Source of the DNA: Coffea arabica
Lineage: Eukaryota; Streptophyta; Magnoliopsida; Gentianales; Rubiaceae
NCBI RefSeq assembly: GCF_036785885.1
Contig: NC_092312.1
Coordinates: 38,171,239-38,235,238 of the forward strand
Direction: 5' to 3'
Length of the DNA stretch: 64,000 nucleotides
The stretch's first letter is position 1; each line of letters starts with the position of its first letter. The position numbers and the translations under genes are program-made. Below are positions 33,886-46,740 of the stretch, piece after piece. Below the pieces are notes generated by a model that was given only the letters and a program-made list of their open reading frames with translations, did not search any database and was not told where the DNA came from.

Positions 33886-35560
33886 GAAGAATAGGAAGAT
33901 AGAAATACATAAACTAATATAAACTAATATTATGTAGTTAAATAGTGTGTAAAAGAAAAACTAAAAAGGAACTACACTTTTTCTTTTGCTGTAGCTCTCA
34001 TTCTTATAGCGAAGATAACTGATGGCTCTGTTGTTGATGTGATTTGAATTCCTTCAATAATCTGAAATTCATTTTGTAAAGTGAATAATAATAGTTATTT
34101 TCCTAAATAAGAAATTAGTAGGATAGTTAGCAAATAGAGATTATATTAGTATATTCACCCTTCTTATTTTTCTATTTTTTTTAAGCAATATTGAATGTCT
34201 CTTACTCTTGATTAACAATTATTTAATCTCTTGATTGAAGTCTTTGTTGCTCCACTTGAATTTCTCTTGTTGAAAGAGTGCCGATTACTATACCCATTAT
34301 ATCTAAAATAACAAGACAATGATTTTAAGTTTCTTGATATAGTAGGAGTATAGGGAGAATATGAATGTATGAAAATTGAGTTTATGGATTAAATACTCAT
34401 GTATCTACTAGTATCCACATGGTTTTGGGTAGTAGTATATTTGTCTAAGGAAAGTAAGGTGGAATCTTTATATTTTCAAATTCTGGGATTTCTTGGATGC
34501 GAGTTGTAGGAGTGAGAATCCAGTAAAATAGATAATCTCCTGCTAAAGATGCTTGTTGATTTAGGCAAATTGAGGCATTTTGAAATGGCATAATTTTTAA
34601 ATGGAAGCAAGAGGTGGTCAACAAGTGGAATGTTATCATCACTAATAATTGATTGCATTTTGATTCCCTATAAATGTGTAATAATAGGAAAGATTATGGA
34701 GAAAAAAGATATGTATATAAGAAATGATCAAATAAACTGATTTTACTTAGTTCTATATATGTATATGTGGATTTGAAAGCAAAAAACGTCGATATCTTCT
34801 GGCATTTAGTGATCTATTTGAGGTGAGGATGTGTGCTGATTCAATCACTTGGACTATTGCTATCCAGTTGATGCAAGAAGAATTGATATCAGTGAAATCA
34901 AAAGTTCTCAGTGTCATTGATATCTTGGTAAGATAAAATAGTTTACATAGAAATATTGTTAATTATCAATTATGGAGTTAAAAAGAATACTACCTTTATT
35001 TACAAGATTCAACCGTAAAATTTTTTTATTTGAATAAAGATCTTTCTCGTGAAGTTCTAATATAGAATACAAACTAAATTGAGTTTGAAGACAAATATGA
35101 GGAAACTAAAACCATTACTAATAGTAATTTTATCCTTCTTTTGAGTCTAAATTAAAACTAAGTACTATCTATATTCAACAAAATATATATAAAACAGTAC
35201 TAAACCTAAGAGGTCAACCAAAAGGAGGATAAATACTAAAATAAGGTAAGTTGACTAATACATTAAAAGTCAAAAACTTGGTAACAAAAATCTAGTGAAG
35301 GTTCAATTATGGAGATTGCATAAAAACGGCAAAATTTCATACATATAAGACAAAGTTAGTAAAAAAAAAACAAAAAGCAGAATGCTAAGTTATAAATTTT
35401 TGAGTTTCTCAAAATTATGAAGAGAATTCTTCAAATAGTTATTTTATAGGTAGTATTGAAAAAGGACACATAACAAATATAAAAAGGATTTTTAAATAGA
35501 ATAGTCATTATAATGTAGAAAAAAAACTGAACCCCAAAAATGAAAAATTTTAGTGTATTT
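33886..35560. other. AT-rich spacer
   Basis: No coding sequence, RNA gene or clear transposon end was found. Short reading frames here lack any family resemblance. Confidence 0.4.
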
Positions 35561-35567
35561 CATTTTT

Positions 35568-35870
35568 TTATGTCATGAGTATAAGTAATTGAGTATTCTG
35601 CATGTTTTTTTTTTTTCCAATTTGATGGTATCCTTTGTACACATTAAGAAAAACAAAGACTTCGAACCCTAATGGCAAGTCCACTAGGCTATCAATTCTA
35701 GGTAGAGGACAGAAGTCTTTATGACTTACTTTGTTGAGATCTATGAAGTGAACGTGCATCTTCAAGGTGGCATCTAGCTTTTTCACTAATACTATGCTAG
35801 TGAACCAGGTTGGATATAGTACTTCTTTGATGATATCGGCATCAAGAAGCTTATCAACCCCCTGTTGATG
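35568..35870 (-). pseudogene. Gypsy reverse transcriptase fragment
   Basis: The minus strand encodes the fingers/palm start of a Gypsy reverse transcriptase: LLDADIIKEVLYPTWFTSIV, VKKLDATLKMHVHFIDLNK, PLPRIDSLVD and NVYKGYHQI. It ends before the catalytic YxDD box, so it is a truncated remnant. Confidence 0.8.
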
Positions 35871-37485
35871 ACCTCTCCCTCAGGTCCAAAATCTCTTTTC
35901 TTTTGTTTGATTGGTTTGAGATTTTTATCCACATTGAGCTTGTGAATCATTATTTTCTCTCAAAATTCTTTTTATATCCTTTGCAGTCCAAGAACATACA
36001 TCTCTGTACTTAATCAAAAGCTGATATAAATAGTTTTTACCTCATCAGGTAGGCTATTGCCTAGTCTCACTGTTTTGTTTGATTTTTTGGCCACAAGACT
36101 TTTTCCTTGACCTCCTTCTCGAAGCTCAGCTTCTTCGAGTCCATTTCTTGAGACTCAAGCTTTTCAACTACTAATATCTCTATCGTAGCTGCTATTTTTC
36201 TTTCAAATTAGCAAAATAAAATTGTCAAACTATTATCATGTTTCTATTTACCACTGCAGTTTCAACAGAAATAGGGATCGCAGCTCATACTGCATTTAGG
36301 GTCAATCTTTCCATAATATCATTGTAGGTAGAAGGTATGTTCACCAACACGAATGTTATGGGTACTATCAAACTTCTAGGGGCCTAACCCATTGTACCTT
36401 GCATGGATATGGCTTTCTTTTGCTTGAACTAATTCTCTATTGAACCCAATGAATAGAGTTCATACTAGGATGAGCTAACTTGCTTGGACAGAGTTCCTAA
36501 AATGCCTTTGAAAATAGTATATCTACCAAGCTTTCACAATCAATGAGTACTTTATTTACTCTGTAATTGTTGTGAGCATGTGAATGACTAAGGCTTTATG
36601 GCGTTTTAGTAACATTGGGATGGGATCTTTGGGGTTTGAAAATGATCTCCTCACACATCGTAAGCCTCATCTACTCTCCAAGCTCTCGGACTGCCTAACT
36701 GCAAAGAGATGCACTTAGAGCCAAAGCACTGTCTCCATCAGTAGGAACTTCTGCAGTTGTGGGCAATGATCTTGTAGAATGGTGGGCAAGCCCCAAGAGA
36801 TTTTTTTTATTACACTTGCCAAGTTAGCCACATCATCTATCTACTGGACTTGGTTATCAAGTCCATATTGTCCTTCACAACTGGTGTGGTATCCTACTTG
36901 ATCAAGTCGATATCATCCACAACCTACACGATAATCTCTTTGGTAGCTTGCATCCCTAGCTTGTTGTACAAATTGCTTCAAATTTCCCTATTTGATTTGA
37001 AATTTAATCTCCCTCTTGAGATTGTTGCAATCATTAGTAAGATAGGTCATATCCCTATAAAAAGCACAATACAAGCTCTTATTGAACTTTTCTATAGGTC
37101 CTATTATATGATTAGGTTTTCTGAGAATTCCTTCATTCTCGATGCTAAGATCTGCAACCTGCTAGTTGTGAGAAAGGTAAGATCATTGTCCTGCAACTTT
37201 TTTCCCTTCCCCAATCAGTCAAATCCAAACTTTTGCTACCATTGGTATCACTTTTCCCCTTTTGCGATTGGTCTTTCTTTCACGTGTCATCATGTGCTCT
37301 TTCCAAATCTCTCTTCGACCTATTAGCTTCCTCAATTTTTGCATAGTCATGAACTCAATGGAGCATTTCTTGCACGATAAGGGTAGGTCACCTAGCAAAC
37401 TTGGTGTAAAGCTCTCTCGACTGCAATCCATGATGCATAAATAAAGTCATTATTTTTTTCGTCTTTGCCCATGACCTCGATTCTT

Positions 37486-37927
37486 TCATATTTGAACTTT
37501 TGGATATGCAAGAAAAGGCCCCCCAAGTCTTTGTTTGACATTCATGGGTTGCTCTGAGTTCTTGAAGAAAGGCATGCGGGAGATGAATGCACATGTCAAC
37601 TTAGTGGCCAATTGCTTGAAAACTTTTATAGAGTGTGCGAAGAGATCGTGATACCACAACCTTGCATTCCCCATCAACGTAGTTAGAAATGCCTTGCATG
37701 GCATCTGAGGAATTCTACAATTGCATGCAAGTTACAAATGGACTCATATGCTTATTAGGATCAATAGTGGCATCATACATCTCAAGGTGGGGTAATGTAA
37801 GCCCTAGAGGAAGTGGATACTTCTGGATCTCTTTAGTGAATGAATTTTTGTTGAGGTAATACAAGCTTCCTGAGCTTCCCAAGACCTGATCATCCTCATC
37901 TTCAATGATTGGTACCACTTTCCTCAA
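37486..37927 (-). pseudogene. Gypsy gag fragment
   Basis: Two frames carry a Retrotrans_gag domain, MYDATIDPNKHMSPFVTCMQ and CKAFLTTLMGNARLWYHDLF with QLATKLTCAFISRMPF and MNVKQR. A frame change separates them near 37710. It is a decayed capsid gene of the Tat-type element. Confidence 0.75.
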
Positions 37928-38354
37928 GCGACAAATCCACTATATGATGATATGGTCTCATATCGCTTCAATGATCTATTTTCTGGGCTAGATTCTTCAT
38001 CTGAGCTTTCATCTAGATGTAGGGGAGAATACATTGGCTTTTTGTTGTCACTCGTGTCCTTCTTGGGCATTTGTTACTACTATTGTTACTATTGTTGTAC
38101 CAGTTGCTAGATGAGATGAAAATTCTAGGCCAAAAATTAACTCATTTCTACCGATGATGGAAGTTGATGACTTTCTTCTTGTATTTTTATCTCCAACTGA
38201 GTCTACATGAAGTTGTCTACTCCTTTATCCTTATTTCTGGTGGGAAAAGATAGAACTAGTTGAGCCTTGGTGTCTTCTAGATTGCTTCATTTTCCACATT
38301 GCAAATTATTAGTTAAAGTTAACAGGAGAAATTCAACTGGGAAAGAATGTTTGT

Positions 38355-38376
38355 GGTTTCCTATAGATAGTGCCAA
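38355..38376 (-). other. Primer-binding site of the Tat-type element
   Basis: The minus strand reads TTGGCACTATCTATAGGAAA, a mutated form of the TTGGCGCCGTCTGTGGGAAA site of Tat-type Gypsy elements. It lies 7 bp from the LTR end. Confidence 0.7.
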
Positions 38377-38383
38377 TTTTATA

Positions 38384-38740
38384 TGTTGAGAAGTGGGAGA
38401 AAATGGAAGTCACGATTCCAAAAGAAAGGCGTCTTGAAGATCACTTATTTGCTTTGCTGATTTCTAAATCTATAAAGCAAATGACAAGGCTAATTCCCTG
38501 TAACAAGCATTGATGCTTAAATCAGTATAGAGTGTTGAAAATAATTAAATATGGAATAGTATAGATGGAGAGACTAAAAATTGTTACTAGCCCCCCTTTT
38601 ATTGCTTGATCTTGCCTTTATACTAGCTCCCTGATAGGCAAGTTAGGTACATCCATTGTTAGTGAATAGTGTCTCATGCAGACACAAGACCTCGAACTCG
38701 AGGTCATTTGCTAAGGTGTCACATTTAGCCTTCCTCAACA
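38384..38740 (-). repeat. 5' LTR of the Tat-type element
   Basis: The minus strand starts TGTTGAGGAAGG at 38740 and ends CTCAACA at 38384, so the ends form a short inverted repeat TGTTGAG/CTCAACA. The length of 357 bp is short for this lineage, and the right boundary is inferred. Confidence 0.6.
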
Positions 38741-39244
38741 CCTATATACCCTCTTGACAAGTGTCATAACTTTTTAACAAAAATTGACAAGTAAACCCTT
38801 GTCAACCCCAAGAACTAGTTTAAGGACACTTGTCCTTACCCTTCTTCAATATCCATTCTAGTTTATCCTACAACTAAGGAACTGTCTAATTGAGATATGA
38901 ACTACACTCTTGTGAAAAGTTTTGGTGAATAGAATAACTGTACTCTAGATTTTTAAGAACCACCTAAGTAGTCTGACACCTTGTTCTTTGATTTAGTTGA
39001 AGCAGGAAAAGATTGAGTTCTATGATGAAAAGTGACTATTTAGCTAGAAATAGCCTATTCTAGTAATTTGGAATTTCTAAATAGAAATCAAACATAGTTT
39101 TATTCAAGTAACTTCACCTACCTAATATACTTGTAAAAATCAATGTTCTTAAAATCCTACTTTCCAATCAATATTCGCCTAACATTTGATTGCAATCATA
39201 CATTCATATGAATAGAGGATAGGATCCTTGCCATATGCAACAAT
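38741..39244. other. Spacer downstream of the first annexin gene
   Basis: Nothing recognisable apart from the likely 3' UTR of the annexin gene that ends at 39245. Confidence 0.4.
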
Positions 39245-42200
39245 TTAGACATTTGTTCCAAGTAAGGTCATGAGGAAATCTTGATAATCCCCTGAAGTGT
39301 CACCAATAACTGCACTATCAAGATTGGTTTTGTTGGTGTTGAAATATTCTCCCTTAACTTTCATCATATCTATCTCTGCTCGAGTTACTATCACCCTAGT
39401 CAGAGAATCCTCATCAGTCCCAAGCCCAACAATGGAAGCTCTAATCACCTGAAATTTTCAAATCAAAATATGGGATTACAAATAGAAAATAGAAAAATCA
39501 TGTAGATTATCAAGTATTCAGTAGTATCATTTATTTTTTATAGTTCCACAAAAAGTTTTTACTAATTTATAAATGGGTTAAATGCACTAAACCCCCACCA
39601 AACTTTATCCTTAATTGCATTTTAACTCTCTCAACTCAATAAATAGGCATTTGCCCCCTATTTTATATTTTAGGACAAAAGTACCTCTTCCATATTAATT
39701 ATTATTTTATTTCTTTTTTCTTTTTCACCCCTTTCTAATTTTCCTTTTCATGTTTTTAAAATTTTTCTCCTTCTCTTATGTGATCAACTAGTTTTTCTCT
39801 TTGCTACTATTATCCATATATTAATTTTAATTTTCTTAAACTTATCTTTTATTTATTTCTATCCTTTTTAGTTTTTTGTTATTGAAAATAATAATTATCA
39901 TAAAGTCTATGCTATAACAAAATATATATTATCTATACGCATAAATTATTTCATATATTATTTAAATCAGCATATTTAGAGCTTAAAATAAATTAATTTT
40001 TAATAACAATAGCAACAAATTCGAATTGTAATAACATAGTGGTCAATCAACTATGCACTTATGTTAATATTTTTTGAAATAGTCAAATTGCTAAAATATA
40101 CACTTTTTGATTATGATAGACATATATTAATTTTTTATGCTATTTAATTTGTCTTGAATTTTCTAATAGTGTAATTAAATAAAAAAGAATAAAATTATAA
40201 GTAAAAGATAATTAAAATATTATAATAAACATACAAATTAGTAATACTGGTAGGTAAGTGAAATAAAATAGTGACATAAGAGAAGTGAAAAAATAAAAGA
40301 AAATAGTAAACGAAAAAATAAAAGAAAGTAATGGAAAAGGAAAAATAAGGGAATGAATAAACAAAAATGAAATAAAATAAAATATAAAGGGCACTTTTGT
40401 CTTAAAATGTTAAATAGGGGGACAAAGTGCTTATTTAATAAGTTCAGAGGGTAAGGCGCAACTAAGGATAAAGTTTAGGAGGGTTTAGTACATTAGGATG
40501 TGAGAATGAAGCACGCAGTACCAGTTAAATTGCCTACAATCTACATTGCCAAGCAGGACTAACTTGTCCAATTTAGCCATCAATCGAATGTCACTGGCTT
40601 ATGGGTTGAATATTTCCAAGAGCAAATTACCTTAAGAGGGACGGAGTGCAAAAATTAAACTCCACAAACTCAACATTCTACCGAGTCTTATAATCTGTCT
40701 AATAGGGAACTAAGTGGAATTGTATCAGAAACAATGCTGCCAGCTCATTGAGTTTTGTGTTACCTCTGCAAAGTGTTTTTCAGGGGAGTCTATGCACCAA
40801 ATGGCCACCTTCAAAATGGATTCCAAATTGCCTTTGCCACAATTCAAAATGTCCTGACAGAGTGTTCTGGAAAGTTAGGAAGCAAAATACTAGGAGGTGT
40901 TTGTCAAATAATTAGCTTCTTTTAGTCAGAACTGAACCTCATCTATGGAATTTCCATAGTTTTTCTTGTAATGCAGGAAAGTTTCTTTCAGCTGGAAAAC
41001 ATTTCTGGTGCTAAGGATGGACAGAAAATCATCGTGATCTAATTTCTTCGTCTTGATAACTTCATATAGCTTGGCAGCTTCAGAATTGGCAATAGCAGAA
41101 TCAACTAAATTCTTGTCATATCTATAGGAACTGACTAAACTAACCAAAACCTGATGAAATGTGCATTTATTAGTTATAACTTCTGAAACACCATATTCCA
41201 GAATAACAATATATTTCTGAGAGCTAGAAATGGATGAATATTGAGCTATCAAATTCTAGGCTGTAAGCATTCTGAAACGCATTACAAAGAGTCTTAAACT
41301 TGAGGAAAACCAATAAAAAATTAGTAGTATTCACCCTAAAAGCCAACTCTAGAAAATGAAAGATTCAACTGGGAAAAAATCAGCAAAAATTTGCCAAAAT
41401 GCATTCATGATGATCAGTTAAAAGGACAACATAATTATGTTTAGTTCCACGAATGTCTATATGAGGGCTTAAATTTACCTTTTGAAGAGGCATTGGAACA
41501 TTTGATATGATGTCTTCTTCAAGTGAACTGTCGAATAGAATTGAATATGCTTGTCTTACAGCAATCAAATGGTGAGGAGATGATGCACAAGCTATCTCAA
41601 CAATTACTTGCAGTTCATGGACACCTTTCCTCCTGGAATTCAAGGCTTCATTTGCCAGCCTTGCATCTCTTTCAGGAGGATCATAAATCCACAGGATAAC
41701 AGCTTTCTGTCAGTTGATATTATAATAATTAGTTAGATAGTTTCCATATCAGGCAAGTAAACTAAGTGTTGAGCTTCTTGAACTTAACTTGAACTAATCA
41801 GCACCTGACTTCCTACCGGAAATACCAACTAAATTAGCAATGTTTAGTACTAATTCATAAAAAGTGTAGAAGAGTCTGCGTTATCCCTTTAGGTACTGAA
41901 AATCTTATTATCACCAGCAATTAAAAGGGAATTCTGAAAGTTACCCTGAAGTCACCAGACAATTCAGCATTTAGATCATCAATGAGGCACTTATTGTAAA
42001 GCTGCTGATAAGTTTCTCCGATTATCCTCCTCTGCCTTGCATTTCTATGTCCCAACACCTTTATGACTGCCTTTTCGTCGGTTCCCAGGCCTAACCATGA
42101 ATCCAGAATACATGAACAGCACAAAACTACATTCAAACATGTAGTAGTACCAGGAGGTGTTTGTGCTACTAAATGCAAAAGAGAAACGAAAAGAAAACAA

Positions 42201-42340
42201 AAGCCACAGAATTTAGATTAAGAAGAAACAGAACAAAAAAGGAAAAGGAAGAGATTAAATAGACCTTGGAAGGCTTTTCTGAGTCTTTCACAGTCTTGTC
42301 TTGGAGAAGGAACAACATCCGGAAGTCTTAGCGTAGCCAT
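39245..42340 (-). CDS. ANN3: Annexin D3-like gene, copy 1 (six exons, 318 aa)
   Basis: Exons are 42340-42265, 42090-41945, 41706-41479, 41150-40938, 40853-40764 and 39448-39245. All introns have GT...AG ends and the exons sum to 957 nt. The protein starts MATLRLPDVVPSPRQDCERL and ends FLMTLLGTNV. It has four annexin repeats. The Ca2+-site loop GLGTDE is intact in repeat 1 (acidic partner in YDPPERDA) and repeat 4 (GLGTDEDSLTR with GDTSGDY); repeats 2 and 3 lack it, as is usual in plants. Residue 40 is His, the position of the AnnAt1 residue tied to peroxidase activity. Cys114 and Cys241 sit at the conserved plant positions. It is predicted to bind acidic membranes in the cytosol when Ca2+ rises. 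Motifs such as SLEEDI and VAIWCIDSPEKHFA fit Arabidopsis annexin D3. Intron 5 holds a long inverted-repeat transposon. Confidence 0.93.
39571..40497. mobile_element. Long-inverted-repeat (foldback) transposon in annexin copy 1 intron 5
   Basis: The left arm (TTAAATGCACTAAACCCCCA, then AAACTTTATCCTTAATTGC) pairs with the inverted right arm ending near 40497 (GGATAAAGTTTAGGAGGGTT). The arms are about 100 bp and imperfect. The middle is AT-rich and non-coding. This fits a Mutator-like MITE, but no clear 9-bp target duplication was seen. It accounts for most of the 1.3-kb intron. Confidence 0.75.
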
Positions 42341-43289
42341 GGACTTTTGCAGAAAAGCGTAACCTTTTTGTTCTTTTTTGGTTTTGGGTTTTATGAGAAT
42401 GGATAAAATCAGTTACAAAAAATGAGTAATAAATTTTGGTAGAGTTGAAAGTTGGCGTTTAATCAATCAATATTCAGTTTCAATTTTTCAGTTCTGTTAC
42501 TAGTCCTTCATTTATTCTCTTCTGTTTATTCTTTACCGTTTCACCTCCTGAAACATGGCAGCAAAGGATGGGAGTTCCAGTCTTCTACTGTTGGACGTTT
42601 ATACCCTCTCCTACTTTTCATTTCCTTGCAGGTCCTTTTTTTTTTTAAAGAATAATTTTGGTTGTTAGAGTCAAAGTCTACAGCATAAAAAAATTTAACC
42701 AAAATCATAATTCTTAATAAACACATTTAACAATTGTAATGATCTCATATGCTAATAGAGCATGCTTACTCCAGATATTGAGGTAGATTTTCCTCAACCG
42801 TTTACTAATTTATTGTAAAAAGTTTACCAATTCAATTAAGTATTAGCACTTAGTTTTGCAGCAGTGATGGTTCGAGGATGGTTTCTCAGTGATTGACATT
42901 TGACGGTAAAAAATTGCACTGGGCATTCTAGGGTTGAGAACTTGAGAGATATCCTCATCTAACTGAAAGTAGTTAAAATTTAAAAGAATTGATAAATCGC
43001 ATGAATAAAAAGGGCATTAAGATAGGACATATTCAGAGGCAAAACCAATTTTCTGACTACATTTGAAATATAAAATCACCTTAATATTTACATTTTTTTA
43101 CCATGTAGAAATTAATTTTTATATATATGTGAGTGCAAATATACGTGTATAGGCAATATTGGGTTGATAACCAAGAGTGGTAGCTGGTGTGCCTACCTTA
43201 ATTCAAATGCCTAGTATAATTTATCTGTCCCTGGTTGCGTGTGTATACTGGCAGATAAATATTAAATAATATGATTTTATGCACTAGTC
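42341..43289. other. Upstream region of annexin copy 1
   Basis: This holds the minus-strand promoter and 5' UTR. No convincing TATA box was picked out. No other gene is visible. Confidence 0.4.
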
Positions 43290-43454
43290 TTCATTTGCCC
43301 GAGGAGTGTTTAGACCGGATAGAATCGGTCTCCCTTCTCTTAGAAAATGCTAGGCTCTGCTGTACTGCTGGGAGGTATGGCCGTTGCCCTCCTCCATGGC
43401 CCCTCTTTTGAAGGAATAAAATAAAAATACTTTTGTTAAAAAAAAAAAAAAAGA
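43290..43454 (+). mobile_element. Retroposon 3' end with poly(A)
   Basis: A GC-richer stretch (CTAGGCTCTGCTGTACTGCT, GGCCGTTGCCCTCC, CATGGCCCC) runs into a GAATAAAATAAA signal and a 15-base A-run. It resembles the 3' UTR of a plant LINE or a SINE. Neither its 5' limit nor a target duplication was found. Confidence 0.5.
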
Positions 43455-43518
43455 GAAGAGAAGGAGAAAGAGAGGGGAATTTAGTAATATTTATGCGTGT
43501 CAAGGCTTATCCCAAAAC

Positions 43519-43716
43519 TAAAGGTGGCAAATCAACTCACTTAATTAGATTTATCCATACCCGTCCATGAATAGATGTGTATGGGTATCTTAAATTTTTG
43601 CATATGGGTATAAATGGGTTACCCAATAATACCCATTTATTAAATTCTCTTCCCCCCAAGTCTCTTCTTTTCCCCTACCTTTTTTTTTCAAAATTTTCAT
43701 TTTGTCATGATGTTAA

Positions 43717-43756
<40 letters not shown>

Positions 43757-44313
43757 TGTTGGTTTTATCTTATTATTTTATTTTTTCTTAGTTTGTTAAC
43801 TTGCTCATTTTTTAGCATTACCAATTTATGATAAATTTTAGCCTATTTTCTTATCTTTATAAAATGAAATTTTAAATTTATATATGAAAAAAATGTTAGG
43901 GTTTCAAAATTTTTGGATTAAGTTTTTATATTAATTTTTATAGTATTTAATTCAAATTTTTATATTCGTATTATTCAATTTTTAAATAATAGGTAATTTT
44001 GTGACATAGAGTATAAATGAAAAAAAATTGGTAATTAAGTTTATTGAACATTATAAGTAAATGTTTAAAACTAATGATGGGTACAAAGAGTGGTATAAAT
44101 TGATAACTTAGTTTGCAAAAATGAATTTAAATGAGTTTGCAAAAAGTTAAAATAAATGAGTTATAAATGGGTAATTGGATTACTCAATTCATTTTTTGAC
44201 TTACCCATTTATACCCATCTAATTAAATGGGTATAAATGAGTTGACTCACTTATACCCATTACCCATTTTACCCAACCCAAACCTGCCCAAGTTACCCAT
44301 TTTGACACCTCTA
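43519..44313. mobile_element. hAT-type MITE with 8-bp target duplication
   Basis: The ends are TAAAGGTGGCAAA on the left and the inverted form of TAGAGGTGTCAAA on the right. A perfect 8-bp direct repeat CCCAAAAC flanks it (43511-43518 and 44314-44321), as expected for hAT. Inside, longer inverted stretches contain repeated ATGGGTA / TACCCAT words. At 795 bp it has no transposase. An ATT microsatellite lies at 43719-43757. Confidence 0.88.
43719..43757. repeat. ATT microsatellite
   Basis: About 12-13 uninterrupted ATT units lie inside the hAT MITE. A reading frame over it is a poly-Ile artefact. Confidence 0.9.
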
Positions 44314-44321
44314 CCCAAAAC

Positions 44322-46316
44322 CAAAGAAAAAGATGTAGCAATTATTTGGCATACAGGTCATGTTTAAACAAATTTGTTGGTCTTGAAAAGAAAAAAGGAA
44401 AAATTGACATAGATGCAACTACCATCTTATAAAGAAAGGTTAAAGAATGCAGGAAAAAAAAATCTAAGTCTTTGGTTGCATTTTCATATTCCCATTACGT
44501 TTGATTATTACTCAATTATGTATAAATAGAATTCATTTTCTCAAACTAATAGTTTGTGATGGATGAATAAATTTAGTTAAGGGTAGATTAATTTTGTTGG
44601 CAATTAGAATCAATATCTATTATAAAAGAGTAATTGAAGGAAAAGGGAAGCAATATAATACTGCAGTACTTAGCATTTATAAGACGGATATTAAAAGAAA
44701 GAAATGCTTTCTGTCTGTTAAATGAACTCCAAACAGAAAGTTAATATGATTGTCTCATTAGGTAGAATTCCAGTTCCACGAAGTCCTTTTAGCTTAATTT
44801 GACTGGTTCAAAAGAATAAAGAGAGGGAAGGAAAATGACGAATGTTGACAAATATATCACTCCTATTTTCCTATCTTGTAATTCATGTGTAGCAAATCAA
44901 AGCAAGTTGCAGAGAAAATCAATTTCATGAGCTGGATGTCATTCATATGGTTGGTTGGATGTCAGTAATTGATGACATTATCCAAGGTCCCAAGCTGCCA
45001 GCTAAAGCATCTACAATCCGTAGTGTGAATGATAGAAAGAAACAGCAAAGGTGTCGTGCCATGTGATTCACGTTTAACCATTGGGATAAGAAATTATGGT
45101 AAGTAAAACGAAAATTTACAAAAGAAATCGAATGTTCAAATTGGGTGGCCATTGGCCTAGTATATCAAACATTTTGGAATACGTAATTCTGTAACTAGCT
45201 TACAAAATTGTCATTTCTCTTTGTTTAATTTTTGTTCAACAAGGAGAGATGAAACTTAAAAAACGAAATGAAATTCTACCTATTTCAATAAGGCACGGTA
45301 CAAATTGGTAACTAATCAGCTCTCTCTATTTTCTATTAGAATTAATTTCATCTTGTCCCTCCATAACCATTCGCGTTTAATACTTGTTTAGGTAGATAAG
45401 AGTACATCAGAAAACAGATGCAAATTAGGGTTGCTAAAGTCTCTCCATTCAAAAATATTGTAGAAATTAAACTAATCAATCTGAACGTTTAGCTGTAAAT
45501 TGATACAATAAGGTGCTAAAGGTGTTAGAATTAATAGATTCAAAACTAAAGTGCAAATCGATAATAGTTCACGGTGCATGTTTCAATTAATTCAAATTTT
45601 TATCACACCAGGTAATTTCTCTTTAGTGTACATATGAAAATTCAATTACCTAGATGTGTGTACACGTTGGACTAGTACATCAACGTGTTTCACCTTCTTC
45701 GGTATTAATTATTGTAACGCTTTTCTTCCAAAAGAAAACGACAATAAACGTGACACCGTAATTATGACGTGATTTGCCCTTTTGACACACAACGTCAATG
45801 AAAACAGAAAGAGAAAGGGAAATGACCTGGCCAAGAGGTCATTATTTTGTACAGGAAGTTTTCAATTTCAATTTCTTTATCTGTGAGAAGTATCAATTCC
45901 TATCCACATTTTGCATTGTGGTCATTATTTCTTGTGCAGATAAAATATCTTCGCATTCTGATTGTTACACTTGCTGTCCAATTAAAGTGTGTCAGGCCAA
46001 AAACAGTGAATTACTTCTGTTTGTTTCCGTATTATAACCTCCTCCTCATTGGTCGACTTGTTCCTCAATTTACAACATGTACGAGTCTATGACAGGATGT
46101 AAATTTTTCGGCGTCATAAATGAATGGTATCCAAGCAACAATTTTAATATTAACAGTTATAAATATGAACAAGAATACATAAGTATGAACAGTCCGTTGG
46201 TCCACTCTTAGCAGCCAAACTTCTCCAAAACTGGAAACGTTAAAATTGAATAGAGGATTTGGAGCTAGTTACTTTGTAGCAGTAGTTAAACTTGCCTCAT
46301 AAAAACAATGGCTCCA
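44322..46316. other. Non-coding spacer between annexin genes
   Basis: No gene, RNA or clear element end was found. Small reading frames lack family resemblance. Confidence 0.4.
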
Positions 46317-46523
46317 TTTGTCAAGTGAATTTTTTGGATGTTTGTCTTAAATTTTACTGTAATTTACTATAGAAATTGTAAAAAAATTTTTTGAAATATG
46401 TAAATTTTTTAATATTTTGAAGTATAAAGTTTAAAAATTTTGAAAATTTTTTTGAGATCATTGTAATTAAAATTATTTAAAAACTTGTAACAGATAAACT
46501 TGACCAAAAATTTACTTGCCAAA
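46317..46523. mobile_element. MITE, ~207 bp
   Basis: TTTGTCAAGTGAATTTTT on the left pairs with the inverted AAAAATTTACTTGCCAAA on the right. The interior is AT-rich and non-coding. Superfamily is unassigned. Confidence 0.6.
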
Positions 46524-46581
46524 CAAGGCGAATACTTAAACTCATAGGTTGTTACAAAATGACCATGTAGAGCACCCTATG

Positions 46582-46731
46582 AATCACTGGAACCACTAAG
46601 ATTGGTCCAATAGTCAGGAAAGGGTTCTTAAAATTCTTTTCGCTACCGAATTCAAGATTCAAATCTTGGGTCAATTGGGAATAGGAAAGGTGTGGGGAGG
46701 AGGGATGAGGGTTTAAAAAAAAAAAAAAAAA
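46582..46731 (+). mobile_element. SINE, plus strand
   Basis: Flanked by a 9-bp duplication CACCCTATG (46573-46581 and 46732-46740). It has an A-box-like GGTCCAATAGTCAGG, a B-box-like AGATTCAAATC and an A-tail of about 17 bases. Confidence 0.83.
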
Positions 46732-46740
46732 CACCCTATG

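Larger units (their letters stand above)
35568..38740 (-). mobile_element. Degenerate Tat-type Gypsy retrotransposon
   Basis: On the minus strand the order is a 357-bp LTR, primer-binding site, gag and a reverse-transcriptase start. The gag shows YDATIDPNKHMSPFVTCMQL (about 37810-37740) and KAFLTTLMGNARLWYHDL (about 37700-37640). The reverse-transcriptase fragment ends at 35568 and includes YPTWFTSIVLVKK, FIDLNKVSHKDFCPLPRIDS and NVYKGYHQI. The rest of pol and the 3' LTR are missing, and the frame is broken throughout. The primer-binding site is of the TTGGCGCC...GGGAAACC type, which supports a Tat/Ogre-like lineage. Confidence 0.78.

Noticed and set aside
36850..37326. 158-residue plus-strand frame
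   Set aside because: It is antisense to the decayed Tat-type gag-pol and has no protein features of its own.
43577..43831. 84-residue frame with poly-isoleucine
   Set aside because: It is generated by the ATT microsatellite inside a hAT MITE.
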